DNA from: Owenia fusiformis
Lineage: Eukaryota; Annelida; Polychaeta; Sabellida; Oweniidae
Direction: 5' to 3'
Length of the DNA: 64,000 bases
Assembly: GCA_903813345.2 (NCBI GenBank)
Contig: CAIIXF020000001.1
Coordinates: forward strand, 22,527,915 to 22,591,914
Shown here: piece after piece, positions 34,621 through 46,080 of the stretch
Numbering within the stretch: position 1 is the stretch's first letter
Layout of the letters: each line of letters begins with the position of its first letter
Position numbers and translations under genes: made by a program
Notes under the pieces: generated by a model
The model's database searches: none
What the model was told of the DNA's origin: nothing
The model's input: only the letters and a program-made list of their open reading frames with translations

Positions 34621-37372
34621 TGATTGAATTTGTAGAGCCTTTTACCACATAGTTTCAATGCAAGAATCCTCGCTCAACTGCAGCAGGTACTAGTAGTTAG
34701 TGCATTTCCTCTAAGTTTACTGTGCCCCACCTTCCATAATTGTGGTGGTCATGAAATAAGGGATCATGCATTGAAATGGATCGAGATGAAGCTCCTTATT
34801 TCCCTTTCTTTGGGCTTGGGTGAAGTATAGCAAGATTTGGACCATGTCCATGTATCACCACCAGAATGAATTTAGCCTTGTCTTCCTTGTTCAGCTCTAT
34901 GAAGGATTTTAATCATTATTCAGATCTAATGTTGAGGTTAATGTCATTCTGAATCTTTTTTGAATTTCTCAAAGAGGGTTCTATTGAATACTTCAATTTT
35001 AGACCTAGTATATTAAGTATATTCAATGATTAGACCTGTTAGGTGGTTCAAATCTGCAGAAAAACTAGTCAGAATATATCATATATTAAACCTCCGAGCT
35101 ATGAAACAGTAGTAGGTACCAATGAACTCTAAGCCTGGAAATAATAAGGGTATTCTAATAGTGTACCTTAATACTGTCTGTTTAAACCTTTATTTGTAAT
35201 GATTTTCAATGATTAAGCCTCTTAGATGGTTTAAATAAACAGAGAGTCAGCTCGGAATATGTCATACATCAAACTAATCTATGAAATCATAGCTTGTTCA
35301 ATTTTATTATTTTGGTCAATCTTGCATATTTTGCTTTAATATTTCAGAATTATTTACTTCATTTAATGTGAATTTTGTTGTGAACGTTTAATGATAATCT
35401 GAAATTTTACAACACATGCCCCATGTGGCCACCACTCCGGCCAACGAAGCTGTTGATGACTCTCGTACACATACCATCATGGATTGCAAGCTTCTAATGA
35501 AGCTATCCACTTAAAATTGAAGAACATCTGAGAATTTGTCTGACACTAGTTTTTGGACATATGTTGTAAAGTGCTGTAGTTTTTGACTCCATCGGCAGAT
35601 TATCATGAAACTTTCACAACAAAATTCACATTGATTGAACTAAATAATTGAGAAGTTTTGAGGAAATGCAGGATTGACAAAGTTAATTAAATTTTCTTCG
35701 GACCTGTTTTTTTGGACACCCTGTACCAGTAGAATGAAACTAATGGTATACTTGAATTTAAGCGATTGCAGATCTATGATTTAAGAATGAATTTTCAATG
35801 ATAACACCTAAAATTGTTCAAACCACCAGAAGGCGAAGCCAGGATATATCATACATTATTTCTCTAAGCTAGAAAATTAATATTGGTACAAATATGTTCA
35901 TAAATAAGAAATTATAGGGGTCTTCCGAGGGTAAACCTATAACTTATCAATTTTAGACATCATATTTCATGAATTTTTAATATTTGAACATGCTAGAAAG
36001 CTTAAATCTTCCTAAAACTCAGCTAAAATAAGTTTTATATTTTAGATTTATTCTAAAATGCCAAATATATGAACACAGAGGGATAAATGTTAAAGCAATA
36101 GGGGTCAGTTATAGTCACAAATAAAATCAGTCCCAGCTAAAATGTCATTTTTTCTTAAATTAACTAATTTTTTTCAAGGCAATTATCAAAGGAATTACTT
36201 TGATTCTTGCAGCATTAGTAGACCAGGTATTGAGCATTTTTCATGATTTTTTTAGCATCCATCATTGTCTAATAAAAAAGTTATGACACGAAAAGTAAAA
36301 AATTGGTCATAAATTTGCCCCCTGGGGTACATACTTTTTGCTTTTATTCAAATTTCTTAAGGGTAATCCATATCATTCATACTTCAAATGTTTATTTTAT
36401 ACAATGTCCATGTATTTCACTTACAAAAACCATAAAATCAAAGTTATTTTAGGTTGGAGAATTTTTTCCCCCTGATAGGGGTGAATTTTGGGGGTGGAGG
36501 GACTAACATGGTATTTTAAGGGTTAAATAATCATATTTCAGCTTGCCAACATGGTTTTTTGGATTCAGCATAAAAAGTTACATAAGAAACACTTGTCAGA
36601 ACACTTTTAACACTAAACGCCTACCACATTTCCTCTAGATGAAAATGCGCCTTGTCTATTAGGCGAATTCATGAAAATCACTTCTAGAGATGATAAAATA
36701 ATTTCGACTTTGAGACAGGGTAGATGCAAACAACCCACCCACATGTTTTTTCCGAAATGTTTTCCTGATTTTCAACCCCTTCCAACCTTGCTTTTTTAAT
36801 TTTTCTTGCATCAATATGTTGCGTTTTGACATACAGTTAATCCCTTAAAAGGAATAAATGATTCCTTTTAGATAAAGTGGAAAACAATATTTCCCATGTT
36901 ATTTTCCCATAGGAAAAATCATTGCTTTCAGCTAAGTTTGGTCACCCATAATGGGTATCTTTAAAACTGGAGGTAATGCATTGGCCTAACATATGCAATT
37001 GTTTAAATCCTCTGAAAATGGCCAAAATCAAACATATGACTGTCCAAAATCTGTTACGCTAATTTCCCTCCTCCTTTAAAATTCACCGTGTTGCTGCCGT
37101 GGGAAATATGACTGCAAAAGTATGAGAGCGCAGAAATTTCACGGCGAGCGTAGAAATGTTACTGGCCGCAGAAATGATAGACCGCAAGGTCGCCGTAGGA
37201 AATGTGACTGGGATGTTATCAACAGAAATTTAAAATTCACCGTGCGGCTGCCGTGGGAAATGTGATTGCAAAAGTATGAGAGCGCAGAAATTCCACGGCG
37301 AGCGTAGAAATGTTACTAGCCGTAGAAATGATAGACCGCAAGGTCGCCGTAGGAAATGTGACTGGGGTGTAA

Positions 37373-37846
37373 CACCCCAGTCACATTTGTCGTACGGAGG
37401 CCATGCGTCGACCGCAGATCAATTTAATCAGTGTATTTCTGCGGCGAGCGTAGGAAAACTACGCTCGCCTTGCGGCCTCCGTGCGGCGTATTCAGTTTTT
37501 TACAGGCCGCAGGGTCGCCGTAGAAATTATAACTCGGAGTTATAATATTTGTTCATTTCTGAGGTCAACTGGCTCAACAAGATTGAATCATTCTTTGTCA
37601 ATGTTTCACGATCACTTCATTTGATATTACATCCTAGCACTATGAATAACATTTATAAATTGTCCCGATGTAAATAAAATGAAAAAAGTATTATTTATCA
37701 ACAGAAATTTAAAATTCACCGTGCGGCTGCCGTGGGAAATGTGACTGCAAAAGTATTAGAGCGCAGAAATTCCACGGCGAGCGTAGAAATGTTACTGGCC
37801 GCAGAAATGATAGACCGCAAGGTCGCCGTAGGAAATGTGACTGCGG
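37373..37846. mobile_element. MITE 'f' of the CACCCCAGTCACATTT family
   Basis: 474-bp copy directly after the TAA at 37,370-37,372. The right end is decayed (GTGACTGCGG) where duplicated sequence (TTCCACTTTATTTTC) resumes. It closes the insertion nest. Confidence 0.75.
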
Positions 37847-37976
37847 TTCCACTTTATTTTCAACAAGGGTGTATTTGCTAATATCAAAATAATGTTACAA
37901 TTTGTATTAACTGCTGTATTCAACCATAATTTGAATGCTGTGGAATTTGTCATCTAACTTCCCTTCCTACTATTAT

Positions 37977-39177
37977 CACGGTGTTATAGCATGACGGTTA
38001 CGACACCTCTGAAAACAAGATCAGACGACTGCGATCACTGATTTATCCAATAAAATGGCCGCGATGGAACAGAAAACTAAGGTTGGTGCAGTATTTTCTT
38101 CTACTGTGTATCAATGAAAGGATGAACGATTTTTGTAGACATCGCATTCGGTGATGCATTTAGTAATGTATATTTTGAACGTATTCTTTGCAAATTGATG
38201 CCCGGGGCTAACAATGAAATAAGCGAAAAACTGTTGAGTTTGAAATTCAAAACTACACAAAATTTAGTAATTTGTTTATTTTTGTCGAAAGCCAATTGAG
38301 CATTGGAAACCACCTAATATGTTCTACTTAAGCCATAATATTGTATTTTTGATTTGCAGTTACGCCAAAAATTGATTGACGGTTGCGCGAACCTTGTTCA
38401 AATATGTATCCCAGATTCATTGTTATTAATTTTGTCATATTCATCAGTACTTGATGCTAATTCTTCTTTTGCCTCTTCATTGCTATCTTTTTGACTTAAA
38501 TTGGTTTCATTAATAAAGCAAGATTCAATTTTTACCTTGCCCTATAGAGGCTCAAACAAGAGCGTCCCTTACGAGTCCTGAAAACAAATATAAGCAATTC
38601 CATATTCCATTTCTTACCCATTATAACAATTACATGGAAAGAGGCTATCAGAACTAGCAACTTTAACTTGAAAGATGTACATGCACGTAACCGTCCGCTA
38701 AATATCTAATGCACATCTAATACAATACGTTACCATCCATAGAATTCATACGTAGTCGTCTAACGACATTGCGTTTGAAACCTTATTATTTACAATATGA
38801 CCACGTTCCTGTTCTGGATTTGTCATTCTATGGCTTGTTTATACACAGTTTACTTAGTGTTAATAGTTTGAGTGGCTCCGAGGCACATATACTGAGAAAT
38901 CACTAAAAAATATGAACTTGGACATTTCAGTCGGTAAGTTTACAGCTTATATTCCTCTTCTAGCAAACTACATGTACCTGGCAGATTTGACCCAGTCTTT
39001 ATAACCATCCATATATACGTCACCGAATGGAACTAGTTAAAAAGGAAATCTTATCTGTGAATCTTGCCTACAGGCGAGAAAGAGGACATGCTGTCTTTCC
39101 CATCCGCCACTTTTTGCTATCGTTACCGCAAAATTGTGAAAATCGCTTTGTCGTAACCGTCATGCTATAACACCGTG
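37977..39177. mobile_element. 1,201-bp element, perfect 29-bp CACGGTG inverted ends, TSD attat
   Basis: Both ends are CACGGTGTTATAGCATGACG followed by GTTACGACA on the inner side, identical over 29 bp. Direct attat lies at 37,972-37,976 and 39,178-39,182. The duplicate locus (tactatttagtac at 61,179-61,190) is the empty site. No transposase frame is seen; a 70-codon minus frame inside (38,101-38,313) is not recognised. Confidence 0.92.
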
Positions 39178-40150
39178 ATTATAGTACTATTATTGTTTGA
39201 CTGGCTTGAACTTCATTCAAACCCACTTTATAGTATACTATCTTTGTCTTACTTCCATTACTCCCCCCGACTGTTACTGTCAAGTCATCCAGGGATGCTC
39301 TAATGAACGGCCGCCAATTACCTAAACATGTTCTGCTTTCTATTTGAAGAATTTTTCGCTTATTAAAGGCCCCGTGTAAAATGCACTGGCTTATAATAGA
39401 AATAAAATTAGTACATTTTGTAACCCTATACCATCACAATTGTATTTATAAATCTATGAAATCTAATATGCATACAAATGAATGATTGAAATAGTCTAAC
39501 CTGAGAGATATAATAAATATATGTCTCTGGTTTAACTCACAAATTAGTACAATTTATAGTGTTGTATTTGATGATATATATGTAAAACCTTTGCTACTTA
39601 TAAAATGGTGGGAAATGAAATATTTGAGAATTAAGAAACCAACACATTTTTAAAGATAATTTTTTTAGAATAATGCCTCAAACAATTTTTTCATGACATT
39701 ATACCAAGCCTTCCTTTAAAGTATCATACTAGGGATGTTTTGGTATTGGATACTAGTATTATATTTGGGACTTTTTTGTTTTTATATAAATCTTGTTTTT
39801 ATATGAATCGTTTCCCTATTATTTGACTAAAATGATATACAGGATCAAAATTGTTTTTGAAATGACTGTTAAAATTGATAGAATAATCTTGATTTTTCAG
39901 AAATAAATCAATTATTTAATGGAGCAAACATCAGCTTTTTGTCAACTACAATTGAATTTTAAAAATTTGCAGTTTTGTGTTTTTGCCACAACAAACCAAT
40001 TCTGTAATACTTTCATAAACATTATTTTCTCATACCCCACATACAAGTTCTAGGATTTAGAGAAACAAATAATTTTATCTCTCAAATGTTTGGATTAGCA
40101 AAAATAGGTCTGGGATATTCGGTTATTTTATTGATAACAGCTAGATTTGG

Positions 40151-42190
40151 ACTTTTGAGTCACCAGTCCTGACAGATATAACAGTCAAGCCAAGTAAGTA
40201 AGTCAACATTCGAAAATAAAAATCTCAAAAATCGTACATCTTTGATTTCCAAAATAATTTGTGAGGTGGTTATTTAGATGATAATACACATTTTAACGCA
40301 CTAATTTTGAGTACATCTCGAATCCATTCTCAACAAAGCGTTCTCGAAATAAGTATTCGAAATGTTTGAGTTCGGGATGATAAAAGTACGTTAAGATATA
40401 CCGCTCCTTAACAAACTCCTCTAGGAACAAGATATAGAATCAAATGCATATTCTTCCTATTTATTCCCTGACACATGCCAATGAATGTTGCATAAGTAAA
40501 TATCTCCGTTTTAAAAAATTTTGAAAACGTTGTTCTCTGCGGGTGCCATTTTTTATAATTGAAAAACAAAATTGAACAATTTGCATTTCTAAATTGATAA
40601 GTTTCTTGGAATACAACTTAACTGTAAACGATTTAAGTCATTATTAATATTTCCCTTAGTGAACCCATGCTGAATAGACAGTAACTGGGTCAATGTTTTG
40701 TGTTCAACCTTGTTTTCATGACTTTTAAACATGAGTCGACGATTATGTAGGAAATTTCATTTTCAAATGGAAGCGTGTCAACTCCTGTTTTTGCACAATA
40801 TTTAGCCCTTTATAATGATAGATCGCCAAAATATGTATGTACCTCTCAATTAGGCGATATGTTTTTCAATTTATAGATGTAAACTATAAACTCAAACAAA
40901 AATTCAAACCACCCGCTCTATTATTTTGATTACACAAGACGAAATTTCCACTCCCGGGGAGCACTTTGGTATCACTTTGAAGGAGGATTCTTGAAAAATC
41001 GTTCGAATTTTCACAAAAGGTTTCACGTAATTTTATTGCTATGTTTAAGCCTCGACTTATATTATACTCAAATCCGATGCCATAATTATGAATCAAAATG
41101 AAACATTCAATTCACCAGGTTAAATAATAAACCGTTTTGAGAATTGATGATTTGAGTTAATTGTGGATATTTATATAAATGTAAGTTGGCATGTATTCGA
41201 CAGTTAATGTACACACATGATGTATGCATCAACGTGTGACTTTTAATATCAATTCGTGACTATCACATTTGGCTTCAAAAAATTAAGTTGGAAATTACAG
41301 TGGTAGGAGATTAACGAAAACGTCAATCACATCCAAATATACGTACGACGTCAAGTATTAACAAAACACTTTTCGTGCATCTCGAACATGGCAAGGTTCC
41401 GTTATCCAGGAATGTGCATTTTGAAAGAAAAAATTCACAAATAACAAAAAATTTCATTGAGTAGGATATTACTTTCGAAATCACAACTTTCGAATTATTT
41501 TTTTTAACCAAGAATTGTAAGAACTTGAAACATGTTGTGAGTTTTTCAAACGGCATATCCTCATTCACGTTCTTTGACAAGGATGAATCCATTTGAAAAC
41601 ATGGATTTTCTTGATTATTCTTCAAAACTACCCTTGAGATATAAGTATGTAGGATATTACAGTGTAAATTGACACGCATTTGTTTGCTCGATATCCTGAA
41701 CAAATAAATGCAGTACCGTCTTGCAATATTTGAAAACCGAAAGTTCATTCTGTGTGTTAACAAGAAAAAATACATTTATGGTTGGTTCATAATGAAAAAT
41801 GACGAATAACGTATATCTTTTGAAGTAGGGGTATACAGGGACACAGTGGAAAATCAGAAATTTAGGTCATATCCCAAAGATTGCTTCACCAATATGTAAC
41901 AGAACATCAAAATTATCATTTACACGTTTGCTGATAGGTTTACTGAAAATAATTAACCAGAGGTTTACTTCAATTGTGGCACCATTCTTAGTAAATATTG
42001 ATGAACATACGAATATCGAATGTTGACTAAGTTACTTGTCTTGACCGATAAGCTGAAGTACATTTGTACATGATCTTGGGAATTTTATTCATGGGTTTGG
42101 TTTACTTTTAACTTATAATTTAATTAGTAACTTGTTTATGTATTCAATAAACCAAACATCCAAATACAAAGACAATAATCTCACTTTCAG
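40151..42190. other. Stretch without a recognised gene, probably intron
   Basis: AT-rich. If the 2A exon at 19,462 is joined to the NTase-TPR exon, this is the last part of that intron. It ends with a pyrimidine-rich acceptor (TCTCACTTTCAG at 42,179-42,190). A 150-codon minus frame (41,323-41,775) has no recognisable motif. Confidence 0.5.
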
Positions 42191-42204
42191 AAATCACTGA
42201 GAAA

Positions 42205-45200
42205 ATGTATGATCTTGGCTGTAAAATTAAAGCATATGAAGAAAGTAAAACAGAATCAGAACTAAAGAAACAAGCAGATCTAATGTGTGAACTGGGTGAT
42301 GAGTTCATGGAATCAGCTGAAACCTCTCCAACCTGGTATGAACATTATGTCTGGGCGTCTGGTCTCTTTAATGCTGCAAAATGTCGTCAGCCTACCGAGA
42401 CATTATGGCTAAAGGTAAAGGATTTAACTTCATCCAGTCCAAGCTCAATTTATAGTCACGATTATATTGACCAAAGAATACAACAAATTGACACCAATTT
42501 CCTAAATAAACTGTCTAAGAAGAATACGATGTCAACACGTAAACTCACAAAGAAGTACAAAGAGGCACTTGAAACAATACGTAACTACTCAGAAAACACT
42601 GTGAATAACATCATTGACAATGACATGGTTGTAGATGATGTTACATCAGAGATCAAGCCTGAATATGAAGACAAAACAATAGAACATAGTAAGGTCTACT
42701 ATAATGATCTCACAGAGAAGCTTTTAGAATTTTATAGGTCAATTATCACAAATTGTATGTCTGTTTTAGATCTTCAGAATTGTAAATACAGGGTTGCTAT
42801 TATGGCTTTAGGGTCACTGTCCCGTAAAGAAGTGACAGCTTATTCTGATATAGAGTGGGCAATATTGTATGATCCATTAGGCCAGCCAGATGCACTAGTT
42901 AGAGATGAGTTACGTATGTTAGTTTATTATGTTCATCTCCATGTACTCAATCTAGGTGAGACCATTTTGAACAATCTTGACATTCCCGTGTTAACAAACT
43001 TCAATGACAAATTGCTACCAAGACCCAATATGACTGATGTAGACTTTAGGGACAATGTTACGACAAGAGGTATCTCACTTGATGGAACACACCCTTTAGC
43101 AAGTAAGACACCAATAGGACGAAAATCAAGAAAGAACCCTACGAAACCAGAAACACTAGAACTTATAATGACATTAGATGAAATGACCAAATACCAATTC
43201 ACTGATGAATCATTAAAAGAGGGGTATCGTCTCAGTGATGTGTTGATGAACTCAGCATTGATTACAGGAGATGACACCCTCTGGCATGATTACAATGACA
43301 AGGTTCATTCCATATTACAACAAAAACAGTCCAAGAGACCAAACATGTCAATAGGTGCAGAAAGGGCCATGGAAACACTAAATGATGACTTAAAGAAATT
43401 TCTTGAAAAGCCGCTTACTAGTGAATCATTTAGTATGGCAATGCATACCAAACATGATGTATATAGATTAACAACCATCTCTATAAACATCCTTAAGCTA
43501 CTACACGGTTGTAAATCTTTTGCTCCCTTAGATGTCCTTGATGAGTTATTTGAAAGAAATATCTTAACTGAAAGAGCTAAAAAGGATTTGCAACTCATGG
43601 TTTGCATTGCAACCAATCTCAGACATATGGTGTACAGTAAATATAAACAACAAAAAGAAAACATATCATTTTTGTTAAGTAAATCTGATAAAGATTCAAT
43701 AGACTCGACAAATGTTTTACCTGTTAGAGGATACACTGCAATTATTCAATTTTACACTATATTCAAGCCATGGTCTAATTTTTTGGTCTCTCAGAAAAAC
43801 AACACTAAGTCATGGACACATCAAGAAAGGTACATGGAAGATAGCAATGTCGTTAAAGGTGAATTATACAAAGACATGTATTTTTCAGAAAAGGCAGTAT
43901 TTGCTTATCAAAGAGAATTAGAAAAGCACAGAAAACTTGCTGAACATGGAAATAAGCAAGTAATAATCTCCCTTCAACTTGAACTTGGTTTATTATACCA
44001 AACACGTGCTGAGTTTAAAGATGCTTTGCAGATTAATAATGAGGCTCTGGTCATTTGTAAGACAATTTATGGAGATAACCCACACAAAAGTGTAGCAACA
44101 TCCTTACATAATATAGGTTCTGTGTATGATGACATGGGAGAGTATACCAAAGCAATGAAATATTATGAAGATAGTTTATCAATGGAAATGAAGATCCATG
44201 GAGATAACCCCCACCCAAGTGTAGCATCATCCTTACATAATATAGGTCTTGTGTATGCGAAAATGGGTGAGTACATCAAACCAATGAAATATTATGAAGA
44301 TAGTTTATCAATGAATTTGAAGATCCATGGAGATAACCCACACCCAGATGTAGCATCATCCTTACATAATATAGGTCTTGTGTATAAGAATATGGGAGAG
44401 TATACCAAAGCAATGAAATATTATGAAAATAGTTTATCAATGGAGATGAAGATCCATGGAGATAACCCACACCCAGCTATAGCAGCATCCTTACATAATA
44501 TAGGTTCTGTGAATGACAACATGGGAGAGTATACCAAAGCAATGAAATATTATGAAGATAGTTTATCAATGGTAATGAAGATCCATGGAGATAACCCACA
44601 CCCAGCTATAGCAGCATCCTTACATAATATAGGTCTTGTGTATAAGAAAATGGGAGAGTACATCAAAGCAATGAAATATTATGAAGATAGTTTATCAATG
44701 AGAATGAGGATCCATGGCGATAACCCACACCCAGATGTAGCAACATCCTTACATAATATAGGTTCTGTGTATGACAACATGGGAGAGTATACCAAAGCAA
44801 TGAAATATAATGAAGATAGTTTATCAATGAGAATGAGGATCCATGGCGATAACCCACACCCAGATGTAGCAGCATCCTTACATAATATAGGTTCTGTGTA
44901 TGCCGACATGGGAGAGTATACCAAAGCAATGAAATATTATGAAGATAGTTTATCAATGAAAATGAAGATCCATGGAGATAACCCCCACCCAAGTGTAGCA
45001 TCATCCTTACATAATATAGGTTCTGTGTATGACAACATGGGAGAGTATACCAAAGCAATGAAATATAATGAAGATAGTTTATCAATGAGAATGAGGATCC
45101 ATGGCGATAACCCACACCCAGATGTAGCAGCATCCTTACATAATATAGGTTCTGTGTATGCCGACATGGGAGAGTATACCAAAGCAATGAAATATTATGA

Positions 45201-45960
45201 AGATAGTTTATCAATGAAAATGAAGATCCATGGAGATAACCCCCACCCAAGTGTAGCATCATCCTTACATAATATAGGTTCTGTGTATGACAACATGGGA
45301 GAGTATACCAAAGCAATGAAATATTATGAAGATAGTTTATCAATGAACATGAAGATCCATGGAGATAACCCCCACCCAGATGTAGCAGCATCCTTACATA
45401 ATATAGGTTCTGTGTATGAGGACATGGGAGAGTATACCAAAGCAATGAAATATTATGAAGATAGTTTATCAATGGAGATGAAGATTCACGGAGATAACCC
45501 ACACCCAAGTGTAGCATCATCCTTACATAATATAGGTTCTGTGTATGACGACATGGGAGAGTATACCAAAGCAATGAAATATTATGAAGATAGTTTATCA
45601 ATGAAAATGAAAATCCATGGAGATAACCCCCACCCAGATGTAGCAGCATCCTTACATAATATAGGTCTTGTGTATAAGAAACTGGGAGAGTATACCAAAG
45701 CAATGAAATATTATGAAGATAGTTTATCAATGAGGATGAGGATCTATGGAGATAACCCACACCCAAGTGTAGCATCATCCTTACATAATATAGGTTCTGT
45801 GTATAACAACACAGGAGAGTTTACCAAAGCAATGAAGTACTATAATGAGTGTTTAGCTATTGAAAGGAAGGTATATGGGAGTGATTCACATCCTGAAGTT
45901 GCAAAAACTTTGAGAAATATAGACAGATGTCAAGAAGCTCAGATTAATCAACCAAAATAG
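42205..45960 (+). CDS. Nucleotidyltransferase-like plus TPR-array protein
   Basis: An open frame of 1,251 codons in one exon. Residues about 1-170 are charged and unassigned. Around 195-300 lies a nucleotidyltransferase-like motif: ALGSLSRKEVTAYSDIEWAI, with Gly203-Ser204 and Asp215-x-Glu217, matching the hG[GS]...Dh[DE]h signature and resembling the DUF294/GlnD-type NTase group (GSxxRxExxxxSDxD). Residues about 586-1,240 are about fifteen TPR units of exactly 43 residues, each with SLHNIGxVYxxMGEYTKAMK and ending GDNPHP, of the kinesin-light-chain-like TPR type. A CAG acceptor lies at 42,190. The sequence from there to ATG is open in the frame (codons I-T-E-K after a split Glu), so an upstream coding exon such as the 2A exon at 19,462 can be spliced in frame. 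AATAAA occurs at 46,075. Substrate and role are unknown; the TPR array suggests a protein-binding scaffold. Neighbouring units are nearly identical in DNA, evidence of recent array turnover. Confidence 0.85.
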   Translation: MYDLGCKIKAYEESKTESELKKQADLMCELGDEFMESAETSPTWYEHYVWASGLFNAAKCRQPTETLWLKVKDLTSSSPSSIYSHDYIDQRIQQIDTNFLNKLSKKNTMSTRKLTKKYKEALETIRNYSENTVNNIIDNDMVVDDVTSEIKPEYEDKTIEHSKVYYNDLTEKLLEFYRSIITNCMSVLDLQNCKYRVAIMALGSLSRKEVTAYSDIEWAILYDPLGQPDALVRDELRMLVYYVHLHVLNLGETILNNLDIPVLTNFNDKLLPRPNMTDVDFRDNVTTRGISLDGTHPLASKTPIGRKSRKNPTKPETLELIMTLDEMTKYQFTDESLKEGYRLSDVLMNSALITGDDTLWHDYNDKVHSILQQKQSKRPNMSIGAERAMETLNDDLKKFLEKPLTSESFSMAMHTKHDVYRLTTISINILKLLHGCKSFAPLDVLDELFERNILTERAKKDLQLMVCIATNLRHMVYSKYKQQKENISFLLSKSDKDSIDSTNVLPVRGYTAIIQFYTIFKPWSNFLVSQKNNTKSWTHQERYMEDSNVVKGELYKDMYFSEKAVFAYQRELEKHRKLAEHGNKQVIISLQLELGLLYQTRAEFKDALQINNEALVICKTIYGDNPHKSVATSLHNIGSVYDDMGEYTKAMKYYEDSLSMEMKIHGDNPHPSVASSLHNIGLVYAKMGEYIKPMKYYEDSLSMNLKIHGDNPHPDVASSLHNIGLVYKNMGEYTKAMKYYENSLSMEMKIHGDNPHPAIAASLHNIGSVNDNMGEYTKAMKYYEDSLSMVMKIHGDNPHPAIAASLHNIGLVYKKMGEYIKAMKYYEDSLSMRMRIHGDNPHPDVATSLHNIGSVYDNMGEYTKAMKYNEDSLSMRMRIHGDNPHPDVAASLHNIGSVYADMGEYTKAMKYYEDSLSMKMKIHGDNPHPSVASSLHNIGSVYDNMGEYTKAMKYNEDSLSMRMRIHGDNPHPDVAASLHNIGSVYADMGEYTKAMKYYEDSLSMKMKIHGDNPHPSVASSLHNIGSVYDNMGEYTKAMKYYEDSLSMNMKIHGDNPHPDVAASLHNIGSVYEDMGEYTKAMKYYEDSLSMEMKIHGDNPHPSVASSLHNIGSVYDDMGEYTKAMKYYEDSLSMKMKIHGDNPHPDVAASLHNIGLVYKKLGEYTKAMKYYEDSLSMRMRIYGDNPHPSVASSLHNIGSVYNNTGEFTKAMKYYNECLAIERKVYGSDSHPEVAKTLRNIDRCQEAQINQPK
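44761..45276 (+). repeat. Recent 258-bp tandem duplication within the TPR array
   Basis: Two adjacent blocks (44,761-45,018 and 45,019-45,276), each two TPR units long, appear identical or nearly so by eye, including the rare KYNEDSLSMRMRIH variant and the GCCGACATG codons. This indicates unequal exchange or slippage acting on pairs of 129-bp units. Confidence 0.85.
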
Positions 45961-46074
45961 CATTTTCAACAGTTTTCTCATCAACTTCAATCCAACCGAA
46001 AATTTGAAGCAAAAAGCAATATTACCACCCACTCCATATTAATAAGCAATAATTACATAAAAATGTCAAACAAA

Positions 46075-46080
46075 AATAAA
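46075..46080 (+). promoter_or_regulatory. Candidate polyadenylation signal AATAAA
   Basis: First canonical hexamer after the NTase-TPR stop codon, about 115 bp downstream. Confidence 0.45.

Larger units (their letters stand above)
22580..37074. mobile_element. 14.5-kb foldback element with ~2-kb inverted arms, split by a LINE
   Basis: The left arm (22,580 to about 24,650) and right arm (about 34,720 to 37,074) are inverted copies, both with terminal GGAGGAGGGAA. The right arm has about 400 bp extra near 36,640-37,010. The left arm has an internal duplication of a block at 23,953-24,047 and 24,353-24,487. Target duplications are not resolved. The interior carries a broken gene of a transposon-associated protein family and has received a LINE (about 25,140-33,900) and a TTAA MITE (33,924-34,337). 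The whole element sits inside MITE 'e'. Confidence 0.8.
14451..40150. repeat. Segmental duplication copy 1 (interrupted by insertions)
   Basis: Blocks alignable with copy 2 are 14,451-15,420 (51,931-54,232), 16,505-17,840 (54,233-55,620), 18,950-19,740 (55,630-56,520), 19,770-20,909 (59,610-60,230) and 37,847-40,150 (60,231-62,090). Copy-1-specific insertions are the mariner at 15,439-16,504, a LINE fragment near 17,960-18,760, a MITE at 19,898-20,387, the ~17-kb nest at 20,910-37,846 and the CAC element at 37,977-39,177. Copy 2 gives the empty site for several of these. Confidence 0.85.

Noticed and set aside
41323-41775. 150-codon minus-strand frame
   Set aside because: No recognisable motif or splice context; composition matches the AT-rich flank. 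A chance frame is most likely, though an unknown exon cannot be excluded.
44663-45778. Long minus-strand open frame (371 codons) opposite the TPR array
   Set aside because: It is a by-product of the 129-bp periodicity of the plus-strand coding repeat; the opposite frame stays open for the same reason in every unit.
43960-45910. Regular DNA repeats resembling a CRISPR or satellite array
   Set aside because: The 129-bp units are in-frame TPR codons with no spacers; the genome is animal.
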